A stretch of DNA of 64,000 nucleotides from an uncultured Eggerthellaceae bacterium. Its GTDB lineage: Bacteria > Actinomycetota > Coriobacteriia > Coriobacteriales > Eggerthellaceae. Positions 37,528 to 47,408 of the stretch are shown piece after piece. The translations under genes were made by a program, and so were the position numbers. The stretch covers positions 186,001-250,000 of the forward strand of contig CAJUQH010000001.1 in assembly GCA_910588095.1 (NCBI GenBank), given 5' to 3'. Below the pieces are notes generated by a model. The model was not told the origin of the DNA. It was given only the letters and a program-made list of their open reading frames with translations, and did no database searches. Within the stretch, counting starts at the first letter, position 1. Each line of letters starts with the position of its first letter.

Positions 37528-38243
37528 TTGAATTTTCACGCAATCACATTCAAGCATCCTGGCTATGTCTTTGCAGGATGGGAGGAGAAACAATTAGGCG
37601 TCTCCGAGGAAGAGCGCCTGACCGCAGGAGACCTGACCCTCACGGCCACATGGTGCAAGGCCACGATAGCCATCGATGGTGATGGGGGCACGGTCTACAA
37701 GTATGTCCAGACGTCTGGTGGTAGCTGGACGCTGGATCGCGATAACGGCAAGGCCAAGTGGGAAGACGAGCGATATCCGAGCGGGATGGTCAAGGTCTAC
37801 GATTACGGGCGTGTTGAGTACTATAGCGATACAAAGGGATGGCATGCCCTCCTTGTCGAGCGAACTGGGTATGCATTTGTGGGGTGGTCGAGGTTGCCTT
37901 CGAGAAGAAGCCAGGGGCGACAGACCTCTTCGGCGCCCACGTGCCCGACATCGAGCTGCAGGCGCTCCCGGGCAAGGATGCCTCCTGGGCCACGGACGCG
38001 CCTGCCTTCTCGTTCGCCCTCGATGCGGCAGGGGACGCTGCCACCGAAGACGATGCGGCCAAGCTCGCGCCCCTTTCCATGTCAGGCTACGAGGTGCGCA
38101 TACCCATAAGCTATCGCTTCCTCATCCCTGATGCCCTGCTCGACGAGGTGCTGGGCGCCATAGACCCTGCGACCTTCGAGGACAAGAAGACCCCTGTGTG
38201 CTCGGTGGTCTATACCGTGGCCCTGCAGAACCCGTCCGCATAG
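37528..38243 (+). pseudogene. surface-protein remnant
   Basis: Contains Listeria-Bacteroides repeat sequence (HPGYVFAGWEEKQL..., then GYAFVGWS) in one frame, then from about 37885 the C-terminal domain (VEVAFEKKPGATDLFGAHV to VCSVVYTVALQNPSA) in another. It lacks a signal peptide or convincing start; only a TTG at 37528 opens the frame. A deletion has joined the repeat to the terminal domain out of frame. It is related to the proteins ending at 554 and 4994. Confidence 0.75.
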
Positions 38244-38388
38244 CCCCGGCGTTTCCCCCGGGGGTCGCGCACGGGCGCGCTTGCTCTATCTGCGGCTATC
38301 GCAACCGCAGCAAAAGGGCTATGATGGTGCCACTGTTCAAGGGGGTCAGGAGGGGTCCCCCTTACCCAAAAAGAAAGGGAGTATTGGC

Positions 38389-38946
38389 ATGAAGCTGAAG
38401 AAGTTCCTCGGGGTGTTCGCCCTGAGCGCGGTGCTGGTGTGCTCGCTGGGGGGGGTAGTTGGCTGCTCTAATACCGAGCAGCTTATCCGCGACAGCCTGA
38501 CTGAGGAGATCAACCAGTACAAGAACGTCGATGAGTCGGCTATCGAAGAGATCGACCAGGCCATACCTGCGACGCAGATGGAGATGCTCGGCCTGAACTC
38601 CGAGGAGCTGGCCAAGGCTATCCTGAGCGGCTTCGACGGCACGGTCGACAGCGTGACGGTCAATGGCGACAAGGCCGAGGCCATAGTCACCATCACCTCG
38701 AAGAGCCTGTCGAACATGGAGTCCGAGCTGACGGACATCATCTCCGATGCGCAGGACGCCCCTGAGCTGAAGGGCAAGGGCCTGGACGATATCTACAAAT
38801 GGTGCGGCCAGAAGATGATGGAGTACATCAACAACGCGCCGGTGGAGACCCATGAGCCCATCACCGTCGAGTACGTGAAGAACGGGAACACCTGGGCGCC
38901 TACTGCGGCTTCGACCAGTGAGATGCAGAGCGTCATCTTCGGTTAA
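38389..38946 (+). CDS. lipoprotein, possibly DUF5105
   Basis: 185 residues with a lipoprotein signal peptide and Cys in VVGCSNTEQ. The rest is acidic and helical with two similar halves; the pattern resembles DUF5105 proteins common in Coriobacteriia, but I am unsure. RBS AAAGGGA lies about 9 nt upstream. A G8 run (38448-38455) sits inside the signal-peptide codons and is in frame. Confidence 0.75.
   Translation: MKLKKFLGVFALSAVLVCSLGGVVGCSNTEQLIRDSLTEEINQYKNVDESAIEEIDQAIPATQMEMLGLNSEELAKAILSGFDGTVDSVTVNGDKAEAIVTITSKSLSNMESELTDIISDAQDAPELKGKGLDDIYKWCGQKMMEYINNAPVETHEPITVEYVKNGNTWAPTAASTSEMQSVIFG
38448..38455 (+). repeat. G8 tract inside lipoprotein signal peptide
   Basis: The tract is followed by TAG, just as the G8 at 2436. 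Here the downstream frame remains open, so it reads as ON. Confidence 0.65.
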
Positions 38947-38982
38947 TCGTGCCAGCACGGCGGCCGTTGCTGCCGATTCTCG

Positions 38983-39018
38983 AGAAGCCCTCGCGCCATG
39001 TGCCGAGGGCTTCTTTTT
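38983..39018 (+). terminator. rho-independent terminator
   Basis: AGAAGCCCTCG (38983-38993) pairs with CGAGGGCTTCT (39004-39014), followed by T5. Confidence 0.9.
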
Positions 39019-39055
39019 GCCATGGCATTAGCGAGGCAGGAGCATGAACGGGGAG

Positions 39056-39061
39056 TATAAT
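39056..39061 (+). promoter_or_regulatory. TATAAT -10 element close to rarD start
   Basis: It lies 8 nt before the ATG, suggesting a leaderless or near-leaderless mRNA. Confidence 0.5.
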
Positions 39062-39069
39062 GCTGGGCC

Positions 39070-40038
39070 ATGGAAGATGAGAGCTATCAGATAAGGCGCC
39101 GGGTGCGTCGGGGCGCTGTTGCCGGCTTCGCTTGCTATGTGCTGTGGGGCCTGTTCCCGATGTACTGGAAGCTGCTGGGCCATGTGAGCTCGTTCGAGGT
39201 CATCGCCCATCGCATCATCTGGTGCTTCGTGTTCACGGCGCTGATATGCGCGATCATGCGCCTGGACTTCATGGCGCTCCTGCGCGACCGCCGCGCGCGG
39301 CGCTTCCTGGTGCCGGCGTCCATCCTCATAACGGTCAACTGGAGCGTGTTCATCTTTGCTGTGGACATCGGTCGCATCGTCGAAACCTCTATTGGCTATT
39401 ACATAACCCCGTTGTTCTCTATCTTGCTGGGCATGGTCATGTTCAGCGAGCGCCTGTCGGCGCCGCAATGGGTGGCGGTGGCGCTGTGCTGCGTGGGCAT
39501 CGGGTTCTTCACGGTGAACTACGGGCAGTTCCCCTGGATATCCATCGTGCTGGCGGTGACCTTCGGCCTGTACGGCGCGGTGAAGAAGAAGGGCGGCTAC
39601 CCTGCGGTCGAGGCCATCGCGGTGGAAAGCGCCGTCATGGCGCCGGTGGCCATAGCGTTCAGCATCGGGCTGGCGCTGGTCACGGGCACCCATGGGTTCT
39701 TGGGCGACGTGGCTACGGCTGAAGGCTGGACCACGACGGCGTTGCTGATAGGCGGGGGTGCGGTGACGGCGCTGCCGCTCATCCTGTTCGCCACGGCAGC
39801 CAACTCGATACCGCTTACCTTGCTTGGTTTCTTGCAGTACGTGAGCCCTACCATTTCGCTGCTGTTGGGCGTGCTGGTGTACAGCGAGCCGTTCACACTG
39901 GCCCATGCGGTGTGCTTCGGATGCATCTGGTGTGGCTTGGCGCTGGTGGGCATCGATTCGGTGCGCGCTGCCCGCAAGACGCCGCCCGGCGAGCTTACCC
40001 CCTTCGAGGAAGAGGAGAAGGCCGAGGTAGTGCGCTAG
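39070..40038 (+). CDS. rarD: RarD-type EamA permease
   Basis: 322 residues with ten hydrophobic helices and the RarD start pattern GFACYVLWGLFPMYWKLL and IAHRIIWCF. RarD proteins are DMT-superfamily permeases with unclear substrate, once named for chloramphenicol sensitivity. A -10 TATAAT lies 8 nt before the ATG. Confidence 0.92.
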   Translation: MEDESYQIRRRVRRGAVAGFACYVLWGLFPMYWKLLGHVSSFEVIAHRIIWCFVFTALICAIMRLDFMALLRDRRARRFLVPASILITVNWSVFIFAVDIGRIVETSIGYYITPLFSILLGMVMFSERLSAPQWVAVALCCVGIGFFTVNYGQFPWISIVLAVTFGLYGAVKKKGGYPAVEAIAVESAVMAPVAIAFSIGLALVTGTHGFLGDVATAEGWTTTALLIGGGAVTALPLILFATAANSIPLTLLGFLQYVSPTISLLLGVLVYSEPFTLAHAVCFGCIWCGLALVGIDSVRAARKTPPGELTPFEEEEKAEVVR

Positions 40039-40100
40039 CTGGCATGCTCGAGCGCTACAGGCTGCTGTAGCTTGGCGCACGCATTTCCTTTTTGTTCTAT

Positions 40101-40123
40101 TTGTTATACTATAGATATAACAA
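40101..40123. promoter_or_regulatory. operator dyad for GntR regulator
   Basis: TTGTTATA and TATAACAA form a perfect 8-bp inverted repeat with a 7-bp spacer, 23 bp upstream of the GntR start. It fits YtrA-type autoregulation. Confidence 0.75.
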
Positions 40124-40146
40124 TAAGAGGAAGAAAGGGAAGCACC

Positions 40147-40554
40147 ATGCTCATACGGATAGACGCCAGAGCACCTGAGCCGCTGTACCAGCAGGTGCGT
40201 GACCAGATAGTGGCCGGCATCGCCACGGGCGAGCTGGAGCCGGGCCAGGCGCTGCCCTCGGTGCGCGCCCTCGCCAGCGACCTGGGCATAAACCTGCATA
40301 CGGTGAACAAGGCCTATGCGCTGCTGCGCGACGAGGGCTATGTGCTCATGCGCGGCCGCGCGGGTGCCGTCATCGCCGAGCCGGCGGAGGACGGCCAAGC
40401 GCAGCTTTCCGAAGCGGCCCAGCGCGCCATGGAGGACGACCTGTTCAAGCTGGCACTTGCCTATCGTGCCCGCGGGGGCGGCTGCGAGGGCTTCCTCGAA
40501 TGCGCTTCCGCCCAAGCAGCGCGCGCCTACGGGGCGCTGCCATCTTCCTGCTGA
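40147..40554 (+). CDS. GntR/YtrA-family regulator
   Basis: 135 residues. The winged helix (PLYQQVRDQIVAGIATGELEPGQALPS, then SDLGINLHTVNKAYALLRDEG) is typical of YtrA regulators, which have only a short effector region. The next gene, a DUF1648 membrane protein starting 31 bp downstream, is the expected target in this pairing. Confidence 0.92.
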   Translation: MLIRIDARAPEPLYQQVRDQIVAGIATGELEPGQALPSVRALASDLGINLHTVNKAYALLRDEGYVLMRGRAGAVIAEPAEDGQAQLSEAAQRAMEDDLFKLALAYRARGGGCEGFLECASAQAARAYGALPSSC

Positions 40555-40585
40555 CCGCCTGACCGCTCGTGAAAGGACTTGCATC

Positions 40586-41713
40586 ATGATAGAGAGCGCA
40601 ACCTGGACATCTTCCCTCGTCGTAGGGCTGCTCGTGCTCATCCTGCCGTTGACCGGCACCCTCATGGCCATCACCCCTTACCTCATGCCCAAGCGCGAGT
40701 GCTTCGCCGTGACCGTGCCCGACGCTGCGGCCAACGACCCCTTCCTGCGTGGCCTCAAGCGCGGTTACCTTTGGCGCATATTGGCCTTGACCGCGCTGTG
40801 CACCGCTATCACCGTGGCGCTGTTCGCGCTGGCGGGCTACGGGCTGGGCATCGTGGCATTCACCGTGGCCACGCTTGCGGTGATGCTGGTCGGCTACGGC
40901 CTCATGCTGCGCTATCGCGCCAAGGTGCGGGAATACAAGCGGCAGCAAGGCTGGGAGGCAGAAGGCGCGGCCAGCGCTGGCTTCGTGGGCGAGGAGCCCT
41001 TCCCTCGGGCGATCTCGATGAAGTGGGATCTGGTCTACCTGGTGCCCATCGCGTTGACGCTGGCGGTGGGCGTCGTGGGCTATGGCGCGATACCCGACAC
41101 GGTGCCCATGCACGTCGACCTTCAGGGCAACGTGACCGATTGGGCGCCGAAGTCGCCGGGCCTCGTGGCATTCCCGGTGGTGTTCTTGCTGTTCATCGAT
41201 GCGTGCATGGTGTTCTCGCATTGGTCTATCGTGCGCTCGAAGAAGGCCACCGACCCGGCCATGCCCGCCGCGAGCGCCTGGGCCTACGGCCGGTTCGCCC
41301 GCACGCAATCCATCCTGCTGCTGGTGTGCGGCCTGATGCTGGGCGTGGTGGGGCTGGCTATACAGCTGTCGTTCGTCGGGGCCATCAACATCTGGGAATC
41401 GGCCGTGGCGTGCGGCGTTCCCATAGGCATCGTGGTCATCGGGTCGATAGCGGTGAGCGTCGCCTACGGCCAGAACGGCAGCCGGCTCATCAGCCGCATG
41501 AGCGAGAGCGGCACCATGGCCACCGACGACGACCGCTTCTGGAAGGCCGGCATCTTCTACTGCAATCCTGCCGATGCCAGCCTGTTTTTGCCCGAGCGCT
41601 TCGGCATCGGCTGGACGCTCAACTGGGGGCGCCCGGCGGCTTGGGCCATACTGGTGGGCTTCGTGCTGGTCACGGTGGGGTTCATGGTGGCAGTGATGTT
41701 GCTCGTGGGCTAG
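40586..41713 (+). CDS. DUF1648/DUF5808 membrane protein
   Basis: 375 residues with about eight helices. DUF1648 has the signature GYGAIPDTVPMHVDLQGNVTDW, and the C-terminal DUF5808 has DDRFWKAGIFYCNPADASLFLPERFGIGW. Such proteins occur next to GntR regulators and are thought to act in cell-envelope or antimicrobial-peptide immunity (SdpI-like). The start is ATG 40586 with GAAAGGA upstream. Confidence 0.88.
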   Translation: MIESATWTSSLVVGLLVLILPLTGTLMAITPYLMPKRECFAVTVPDAAANDPFLRGLKRGYLWRILALTALCTAITVALFALAGYGLGIVAFTVATLAVMLVGYGLMLRYRAKVREYKRQQGWEAEGAASAGFVGEEPFPRAISMKWDLVYLVPIALTLAVGVVGYGAIPDTVPMHVDLQGNVTDWAPKSPGLVAFPVVFLLFIDACMVFSHWSIVRSKKATDPAMPAASAWAYGRFARTQSILLLVCGLMLGVVGLAIQLSFVGAINIWESAVACGVPIGIVVIGSIAVSVAYGQNGSRLISRMSESGTMATDDDRFWKAGIFYCNPADASLFLPERFGIGWTLNWGRPAAWAILVGFVLVTVGFMVAVMLLVG

Positions 41714-41773
41714 CGGAAGGGGCTGGCGGCCGGCTTTGGCCGGGTCGGTGGCGCTTGGCTGGGCGGGCGCAAG

Positions 41774-41779
41774 TATAAT
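41774..41779 (+). promoter_or_regulatory. -10 element of the ATPase gene
   Basis: TATAAT 36 bp before ATG 41816. Confidence 0.5.
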
Positions 41780-41815
41780 CGTCATGAGACCTTCCGCCGG
41801 AGTCAGGACAGAACC

Positions 41816-43123
41816 ATGGCGAGAGCCCCCGAGGCCCCTTATGTGAATCGCGCCCTTGCCGGTACCTTGGCCCATATGGAAGCCCCGGTCGTGCTGCTGG
41901 AGGGAATGGCCGGGTCGGGCAAGACGGCGCTTGCCCGCAACGAGCCTGCGCTTAGCCGCTTCGGCTACGTGACCCTAGGCGACGAGCGCACCCTCGCCCA
42001 GGCGCAGCGAAGCCCCATCGAATGGGCGGCAAGCTTGGAAGCCCCTGTCATCATAGACGACGCGCACCGGCTCGACGGGCTCGTGGAAGCGGTGGCCAAG
42101 GTCGCGGTGAAGGCCCCGCCTCAGGCCGACGGCGGTGGCCCGGCTTTCATCCTGATGGGGTCGCAGGCGTTCGCCAGCGCTGTCGAGATGCCGCGCTTCA
42201 CGCTGTTCCCGTTGACGCAGGCCGAGCGGCGCGCCCGGAGGGGCTGCATCATCGATGACCTGTTCGACGGCACCCTGTGCCCGAACTTCCTCAGCCGCTG
42301 CACGCGCAGCGACTTGCGCACCATGCTACGCGCCGGAAGCCTTCCAGCCCGCATGCTGCGCGGCGGGGGCGGCGACGGTGGCCGCGGCAGCAGCGGCAGC
42401 AGCGGCAGCGCGAAGCCTGGCCTGCGCAGCCTGCTGCCCGAGCCAGCGTTGCAGGCGATAGGGGAAGGCGACCCCGACCGACCCGTAGGCCCTGACCAGC
42501 TGGTTGCCCGCGCGGTGCTGGACAAGGTGCTGGACGAGCCGGGCCTGTACCTCAACGTCGAAGCTGCCGCTCGCGCTTGCTACGTCGATGTCGCCGCTTT
42601 CGCGGGGCATCTGGGATGCTTCGCCGACTCGCTGGCCGTCCACTGCCTGCCGAAGCTGGGCAAGATGCCAAGGGAAGACGACCCCTTCGCTAGCGTGCGC
42701 GTCTACCCGGCCGACACTGCGTTGTGCGTGGAGGCGCTGCGGGGCAAAGGTCGCGACATCGCGCTCGACCACGGAGCCTTCGGCAAGGCTATGCGCGCCT
42801 TCTGCATCAACCAGCTGGTGCCGGCAGCGCAGTGGGCGGCCGAGCCCACCTGGTGCTGCCATTGGCGCCGCTTCGACCGCAAGGTGAGGTCGGTTGACCT
42901 GGTGCTCGCGCGCAAGGGGCGGCTGGTGGGCATCCAAATGCGCAATTCGGCCGTAGTGCGCGGGGGCGATGTGGGCGTGCTGCGGCTGCTGGAGAAGGAC
43001 AAGCGCTTCGAGCGCGGCTACATCCTCTACCAAGGGGCCTCGACCGTGCGCCTTTCCGAGCGCGTCTGGGCGCTGCCGGTTTCGGCACTGTGGGAGGAAT
43101 GGGCGTTCTGCCCGGTCGTCTAG
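41816..43123 (+). CDS. P-loop ATPase related to the DUF4143 group
   Basis: 435 residues: Walker A GMAGSGKTALAR at about residue 30, Walker B-like APVIIDDAHRL, and a C-terminal part resembling the DUF4143 nuclease-like core (SVDLVLARKGRLVGIQMRNS). A Gly/Ser-rich low-complexity linker lies near residues 182-200. It overlaps the convergent nuclease stop by 4 bp. No dyad operator like those at 652 or 10571 is visible here. Confidence 0.8.
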   Translation: MARAPEAPYVNRALAGTLAHMEAPVVLLEGMAGSGKTALARNEPALSRFGYVTLGDERTLAQAQRSPIEWAASLEAPVIIDDAHRLDGLVEAVAKVAVKAPPQADGGGPAFILMGSQAFASAVEMPRFTLFPLTQAERRARRGCIIDDLFDGTLCPNFLSRCTRSDLRTMLRAGSLPARMLRGGGGDGGRGSSGSSGSAKPGLRSLLPEPALQAIGEGDPDRPVGPDQLVARAVLDKVLDEPGLYLNVEAAARACYVDVAAFAGHLGCFADSLAVHCLPKLGKMPREDDPFASVRVYPADTALCVEALRGKGRDIALDHGAFGKAMRAFCINQLVPAAQWAAEPTWCCHWRRFDRKVRSVDLVLARKGRLVGIQMRNSAVVRGGDVGVLRLLEKDKRFERGYILYQGASTVRLSERVWALPVSALWEEWAFCPVV

Positions 43124-44001
43124 GGCTTGCAGCAGCCGCACGGCCGATAGCCCAAGGCAATGAGCTCGTCGCGGCCGAGGCGGCATGCCCCCTTGTTGCG
43201 GGTGCCGATATCGGTTATCGAACGGCAGGTCATAAGGTGGTAGCGGCGGCTGCTGAAGTTGAGCGTGTAGGCTGGGGCCGGTGGGCTGTTCGCGTCGTCG
43301 CGGCCTTCGCCCAGGCGGGACCCGTTCGCGAGGATGTAGCCCTGGGGCGGCCGCGCGGGTTCCTTCGACCGGCTTGCTCGGCAGCTTTTGCCGGTGGCGT
43401 AGTCGATGCTCACGCCGGGCTGCACGTTGTGGCAGTACACGTTGAAGCTCACGCCAGCGCCTTCATCTTCGATCGACCGCGCTTCCATCTGCACCCCGCG
43501 CGCCACCAGCTCGTCGCCGTGGAACAGCGGCGTCACGCGGTAGAGCACGTGGTTTCCCGACTGGCGGATGTAATCGACCACGCGGTTCTCAAGGGGCTGC
43601 ATGGTCTCTTGATTGAGGTACTGCGTGCCGGTGATGAGGTTCTGGGGGTTGTCTGCCTCGTCGCTCAAGCACCAAGCGATGAGGTGCGTGCGGTTGTACA
43701 GGCTCTCGCCGGCCACGAGGCTCTGGTCGTAGCTGGTCATGTGCCACCCCGACGGGTGCACGTGCCCTATCTCATGGCGCTTGCCGCCTTCAGGGGGCAG
43801 CGTCTCGGGGCCGAGGCACGCGGTAGCTGCGCCGCAACGGCTCAGGGAATCCAAGGGGCTGTAGTCTTTGTAAGCCTTTATCACCAGCTTGCCAGGTCTG
43901 TGCGATGCGCGCCACGCCGTCGAGATGGTGTGGGGAGGCCAACAGCGCCTGCAGGCAGCGGCGTGGGCGCGGAATGCGCGTTTCCATGCCATGGGCAGCA
44001 A
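43120..44001 (-). CDS. DNA/RNA non-specific endonuclease, EndA-like, N-terminus degraded
   Basis: The core from about residue 45 matches the secreted DNA-entry nuclease family: YSPLDSLSRCGAATA, YNRTHLIAWCLSDEADNPQNLITGTQYLN, and VLYRVTPLFHGDELVARGV. RTH corresponds to the catalytic His region of the DRGH motif, and NQ and N side chains follow. The expected signal peptide and the N-terminal strand region are missing; the frame upstream of residue ~45 does not look like family sequence. It may be frameshifted at its 5' end or start internally. The C-terminus carries an extra Cys-rich tail (GYRPCGCCKP). Confidence 0.75.
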   Translation of the reverse strand: MLPMAWKRAFRAHAAACRRCWPPHTISTAWRASHRPGKLVIKAYKDYSPLDSLSRCGAATACLGPETLPPEGGKRHEIGHVHPSGWHMTSYDQSLVAGESLYNRTHLIAWCLSDEADNPQNLITGTQYLNQETMQPLENRVVDYIRQSGNHVLYRVTPLFHGDELVARGVQMEARSIEDEGAGVSFNVYCHNVQPGVSIDYATGKSCRASRSKEPARPPQGYILANGSRLGEGRDDANSPPAPAYTLNFSSRRYHLMTCRSITDIGTRNKGACRLGRDELIALGYRPCGCCKP

Positions 44002-44249
44002 GCCATGGTGCTTCTGTTCAGCTTTATACTGAGCGAAACAGCGCGCCAGCGCTTGGGCGTCCTCCTGCGCGAGGCAGTTAGGGCCCGCTGCGCCTCGCTT
44101 GAGGCGAACTGCTTCCTCCCGATTACCGTCTTTGCGGCTTTTCCGCCTTTATTATAGTGCGAAACCCTGGATAAGTTGAGCCTGCTATCGGCGGGTCCTT
44201 CCGCGTACAATGCATGGAGCCCCGTCTTGCGCCCGAATGAAGGAGAGCC

Positions 44250-46390
44250 ATGACCCAAGCTGCCGACCCGGTATTCCAGCAGGAGCAAGAGCACCTGAGC
44301 GCCACCTACGCCACGCTGCAGGATCTTGCCCAGGCCACTGCGCGCCAGCTGGAGAAGATAGCCCGAGAAGCCGCGGCCGACAAGCAGTCCATGGGCGACG
44401 AGCTCACCGTCAACTTCGCCACGGCCGACGACATACTGGAGACCTATGCCGACTTCGCGGCCATGAACCGCATCGTCGAGGCGTACAACATCAGCCAGGA
44501 CATCAACGCGCAGAAGCTCTCGGACATCCAGCTGCTGCTGCGGCAGCCGTACTTCGCCAAGATATCGCTGCGGTTCAAACCGGGCGAGGAGCCGCGCGAC
44601 CTCTACATAGGCGATGCCGGCGTTTCCGACGAGGACTGCCGCCGCATCGTGGTGGACTGGCGCTCGCCGGTGGCCGAGGCGTACTACAACCAGGACCTGG
44701 GCCCTACCTCTTACGAGGCCAACGGGCGCATCATCCATGCCGACCTGCTGCTGCGCCGCCAGTTCAGCATCGAGGAAGACCGGTTGCTGGCGTACTTCGA
44801 CACCACGGTGGCCATCCAGGACGCGCTGCTGCTGGCGTCTCTCGCCCAGCGGCGCTCGGCGCAGATGCAGGCCATCACCGCCACCATCCAGAAGGAGCAG
44901 AACCGCGTGGTGCGCCACGACGACGTGCCGGTGCTGCTGGTGAACGGCGTGGCGGGCAGCGGGAAGACCTCGGTGATGCTGCAGCGCATCGCGTACCTGT
45001 TCTACCGCCACCGCGAGACGCTCGACCCGCGCGACATGACCATCGTCACGCCCAACCCGGTGTTCCGGCGCTACATCGACCAGGTGCTGCCCAGCATGGG
45101 CGAGCGCAACCCGCAGATGCTCACTTGGGCCGAGCTGGCCGAGCGGCTGCTGCCGCCTGCGCTGGCTGGCGCGGCCGACCGCACGAGCGCTGACGCGCTG
45201 GATGCCATCGACGCGGCCGTGGCCTCGTTCGAGCTGCAGCCGGCCGACTTCCGCGACATCGCTTGCGAAGGGGTCACGCTGGTGCGCGCGCCCAGCATAC
45301 GCAAGATGGCCGAGCGCTTCGCCAACGTGCCGGCCGGTCCGCATCGCATGGTGCTCATCCGCGAAGAGCTGCACAAGCGGCTGCGGACGCGCTTGGGGCA
45401 GATGGCGGCCCAGGAAAGCTTGCACGACGAGCTGGCCGAGCTGTCCCTGGACGAGCAGCTGCGCCTGTTCCACGGGCCGTTCGACCCGCAGGACGAGCGG
45501 GAGGCGCGCAGCTTGGCGCAGGCCTATGTGAACGACCGCTACGCCGCTGCCTTCGAAGCGGTCGAGCGCGATGACTGGCTGAGCATCGACCGCATCGGCC
45601 AGCGTTTGCTGGGGCGCCGGTCGCTCGAGCCGCTGGAGTGGTTGTACCTCAAGATCGCCGTCACGGGGCTGGCCGATGCGCAGGCGCAGTACGTGATGGT
45701 GGACGAGGTGCAGGACTACACCGCGGCGCAGCTGGCGGTGCTGGCGCGCTACTACGCCGCGCTCGCTTCTTGCTGCTGGGCGACCCGAACCAGGCCATCG
45801 CGCCGCATCTGGCGTCGTTCGAGCAGGCGCGGGCCGTGTTCGAGCGCTTCCATGGCGCGGTGGAGGAGTGCTTCCTCAACATAAGCTACCGCTCGGCCCC
45901 GGCCATCGCCGAGCTGTTCGGGCGCCTGGCTCGCCAAGACGGCGTGCGCGCGCAGCTGGAATCGGTGCAACGCAGCGACGAGCCGCCCGTCATCATCGAG
46001 TGCGCGGGCAAGGAAGGCCACGCCAGCGAGCTGCGGCGCGTCGTGGAAGAAGCGCAGGAGGCCATCCAGGCCGAAGGCGGCTTGTGCGCCGTGGTGACGC
46101 CGCGCCAGCGCGATGCGCGGCGGCTGGCCCGGCAGCTGGAGGAGGCGGGACTCGTGGCGCCGACGGTGGTGGACGGCGAAGGCGCGCTGCCCGAGCAGGG
46201 CGTGGTCATAACGTCGCTCAAGCTGGCGAAGGGCCTTGAGTTCGACTGGGTCATCGTGGCGGACGCTTCTGCGCGCATCTTCGGCGACGACGACCTAGCG
46301 CGCCGGCGGCTGTACACCACGCTCTCGCGCGCGACGCGGCGGCTCACGGTGCTGAGCTGCGGCCCGCTGAGCCCTTGGCTGAAGGGCTAG
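44250..46390 (+). pseudogene. HelD-like RNA polymerase-associated helicase, one frameshift
   Basis: UvrD-like helicase of about 713 codons. The N-terminal coiled-coil and Walker A (NGVAGSGKTS) are in one frame; YVMVDEVQDYTAAQ (Walker B) lies before the break at about 45757, and LLLGDPNQAI, NISYRS and TLSRATRRL follow in another frame. Adding one C near 45757 restores the expected sequence, so it is a single-base deletion. HelD releases stalled RNA polymerase. Either a pseudogene or an assembly error. Confidence 0.85.
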
Positions 46391-47181
46391 CCCAGCGCCA
46401 CGTCGAGCACCATCATGAGCAGGAATCCCACCATGACCGCCAGGGTGCCGGCGTTGGAATGCTCGCCCAGGTGAGCCTCGGGGATGAGCTCTTCCACCAC
46501 CACGTACATCATGGCGCCGGCCGAGAAGGCCAGCAGCCACGGCATCCATGGCGTAAGGGCGGTGGCGCCCAGCACCACCAGCACGCCGAACACAGGCTCG
46601 GCCAGGCCGGATAGCGCCCCCATGGCGAACGCCTTAGGCGCGCTCATGCCCTCTTGCAGCATGGGCAGCGAAACTGCGGCTCCTTCCGGCACGTTCTGTA
46701 TGCCTATGCCCAGCGCCAGCGCCACGGCCATGCCGAGCATGCCCGGGTCGCCCCCGTTCAGCCCCGCCATGGCGAACAGCAGGCCCACCGACATGCCCTC
46801 GGGTATGTTGTGCAGCGTCACCGCGGTGAACAGCAGCGTGGGGCGCTCCCAGCGGCTCGGCAGCCCTTCCGGGTGCTTCTCGCCCGGGTGCAGGTGGGGG
46901 ATGATCTGGTGCAATCCCATGAGGAACGCCACGCCTATGACGAAGCCGCCCGCGGCGGGCAGCCAGCCTATCTGGCCAGCGTCTTCGGCGCGCTCGATGG
47001 CCGGTATGAGCAGCGACCATACCGAGGCGGCTATCATGACGCCGGCGGCGAACCCCAGGAACACCCGCTGGGCCAGCGCGCTGCTGCGCCCGCGGAACAG
47101 GAACACCGCGGCGGCGCCCAGCGTGGTCATGAGGAAGGTGAACCCCGTGCCGAGGGCGGCCCAGGCAAGCGCTTGCTCCAT
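46387..47181 (-). CDS. ZIP-family metal transporter
   Basis: 264 residues with eight helices and the ZIP motifs HNIPEG and QNVPEG in helices 4 and 5, plus EELIPEAH. It probably imports zinc or other divalent metals. It converges on the HelD gene with a 4-bp overlap of stops. Confidence 0.9.
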   Translation of the reverse strand: MEQALAWAALGTGFTFLMTTLGAAAVFLFRGRSSALAQRVFLGFAAGVMIAASVWSLLIPAIERAEDAGQIGWLPAAGGFVIGVAFLMGLHQIIPHLHPGEKHPEGLPSRWERPTLLFTAVTLHNIPEGMSVGLLFAMAGLNGGDPGMLGMAVALALGIGIQNVPEGAAVSLPMLQEGMSAPKAFAMGALSGLAEPVFGVLVVLGATALTPWMPWLLAFSAGAMMYVVVEELIPEAHLGEHSNAGTLAVMVGFLLMMVLDVALG

Positions 47182-47408
47182 TGCGGCCTCCTTCGCGGTC
47201 GAGGTGGTTGCGGACGGGTCGGTGCCACGCGCCGGCAGCTTGCCGCATGCGCCGGCACGCTGGCATCATAGCAAAAGAAGGCAGCCCAGCGGCCGCCTTC
47301 CCTAATCGTCACGGGGTTGTGAATATGGGCTGCTTCGGATGCGCGCCGGGGTGTGCGCTCGGATGAGTGCCGGACACCTGCCCGGCGCCTGCCCGGCGCC
47401 TGCCAGCG

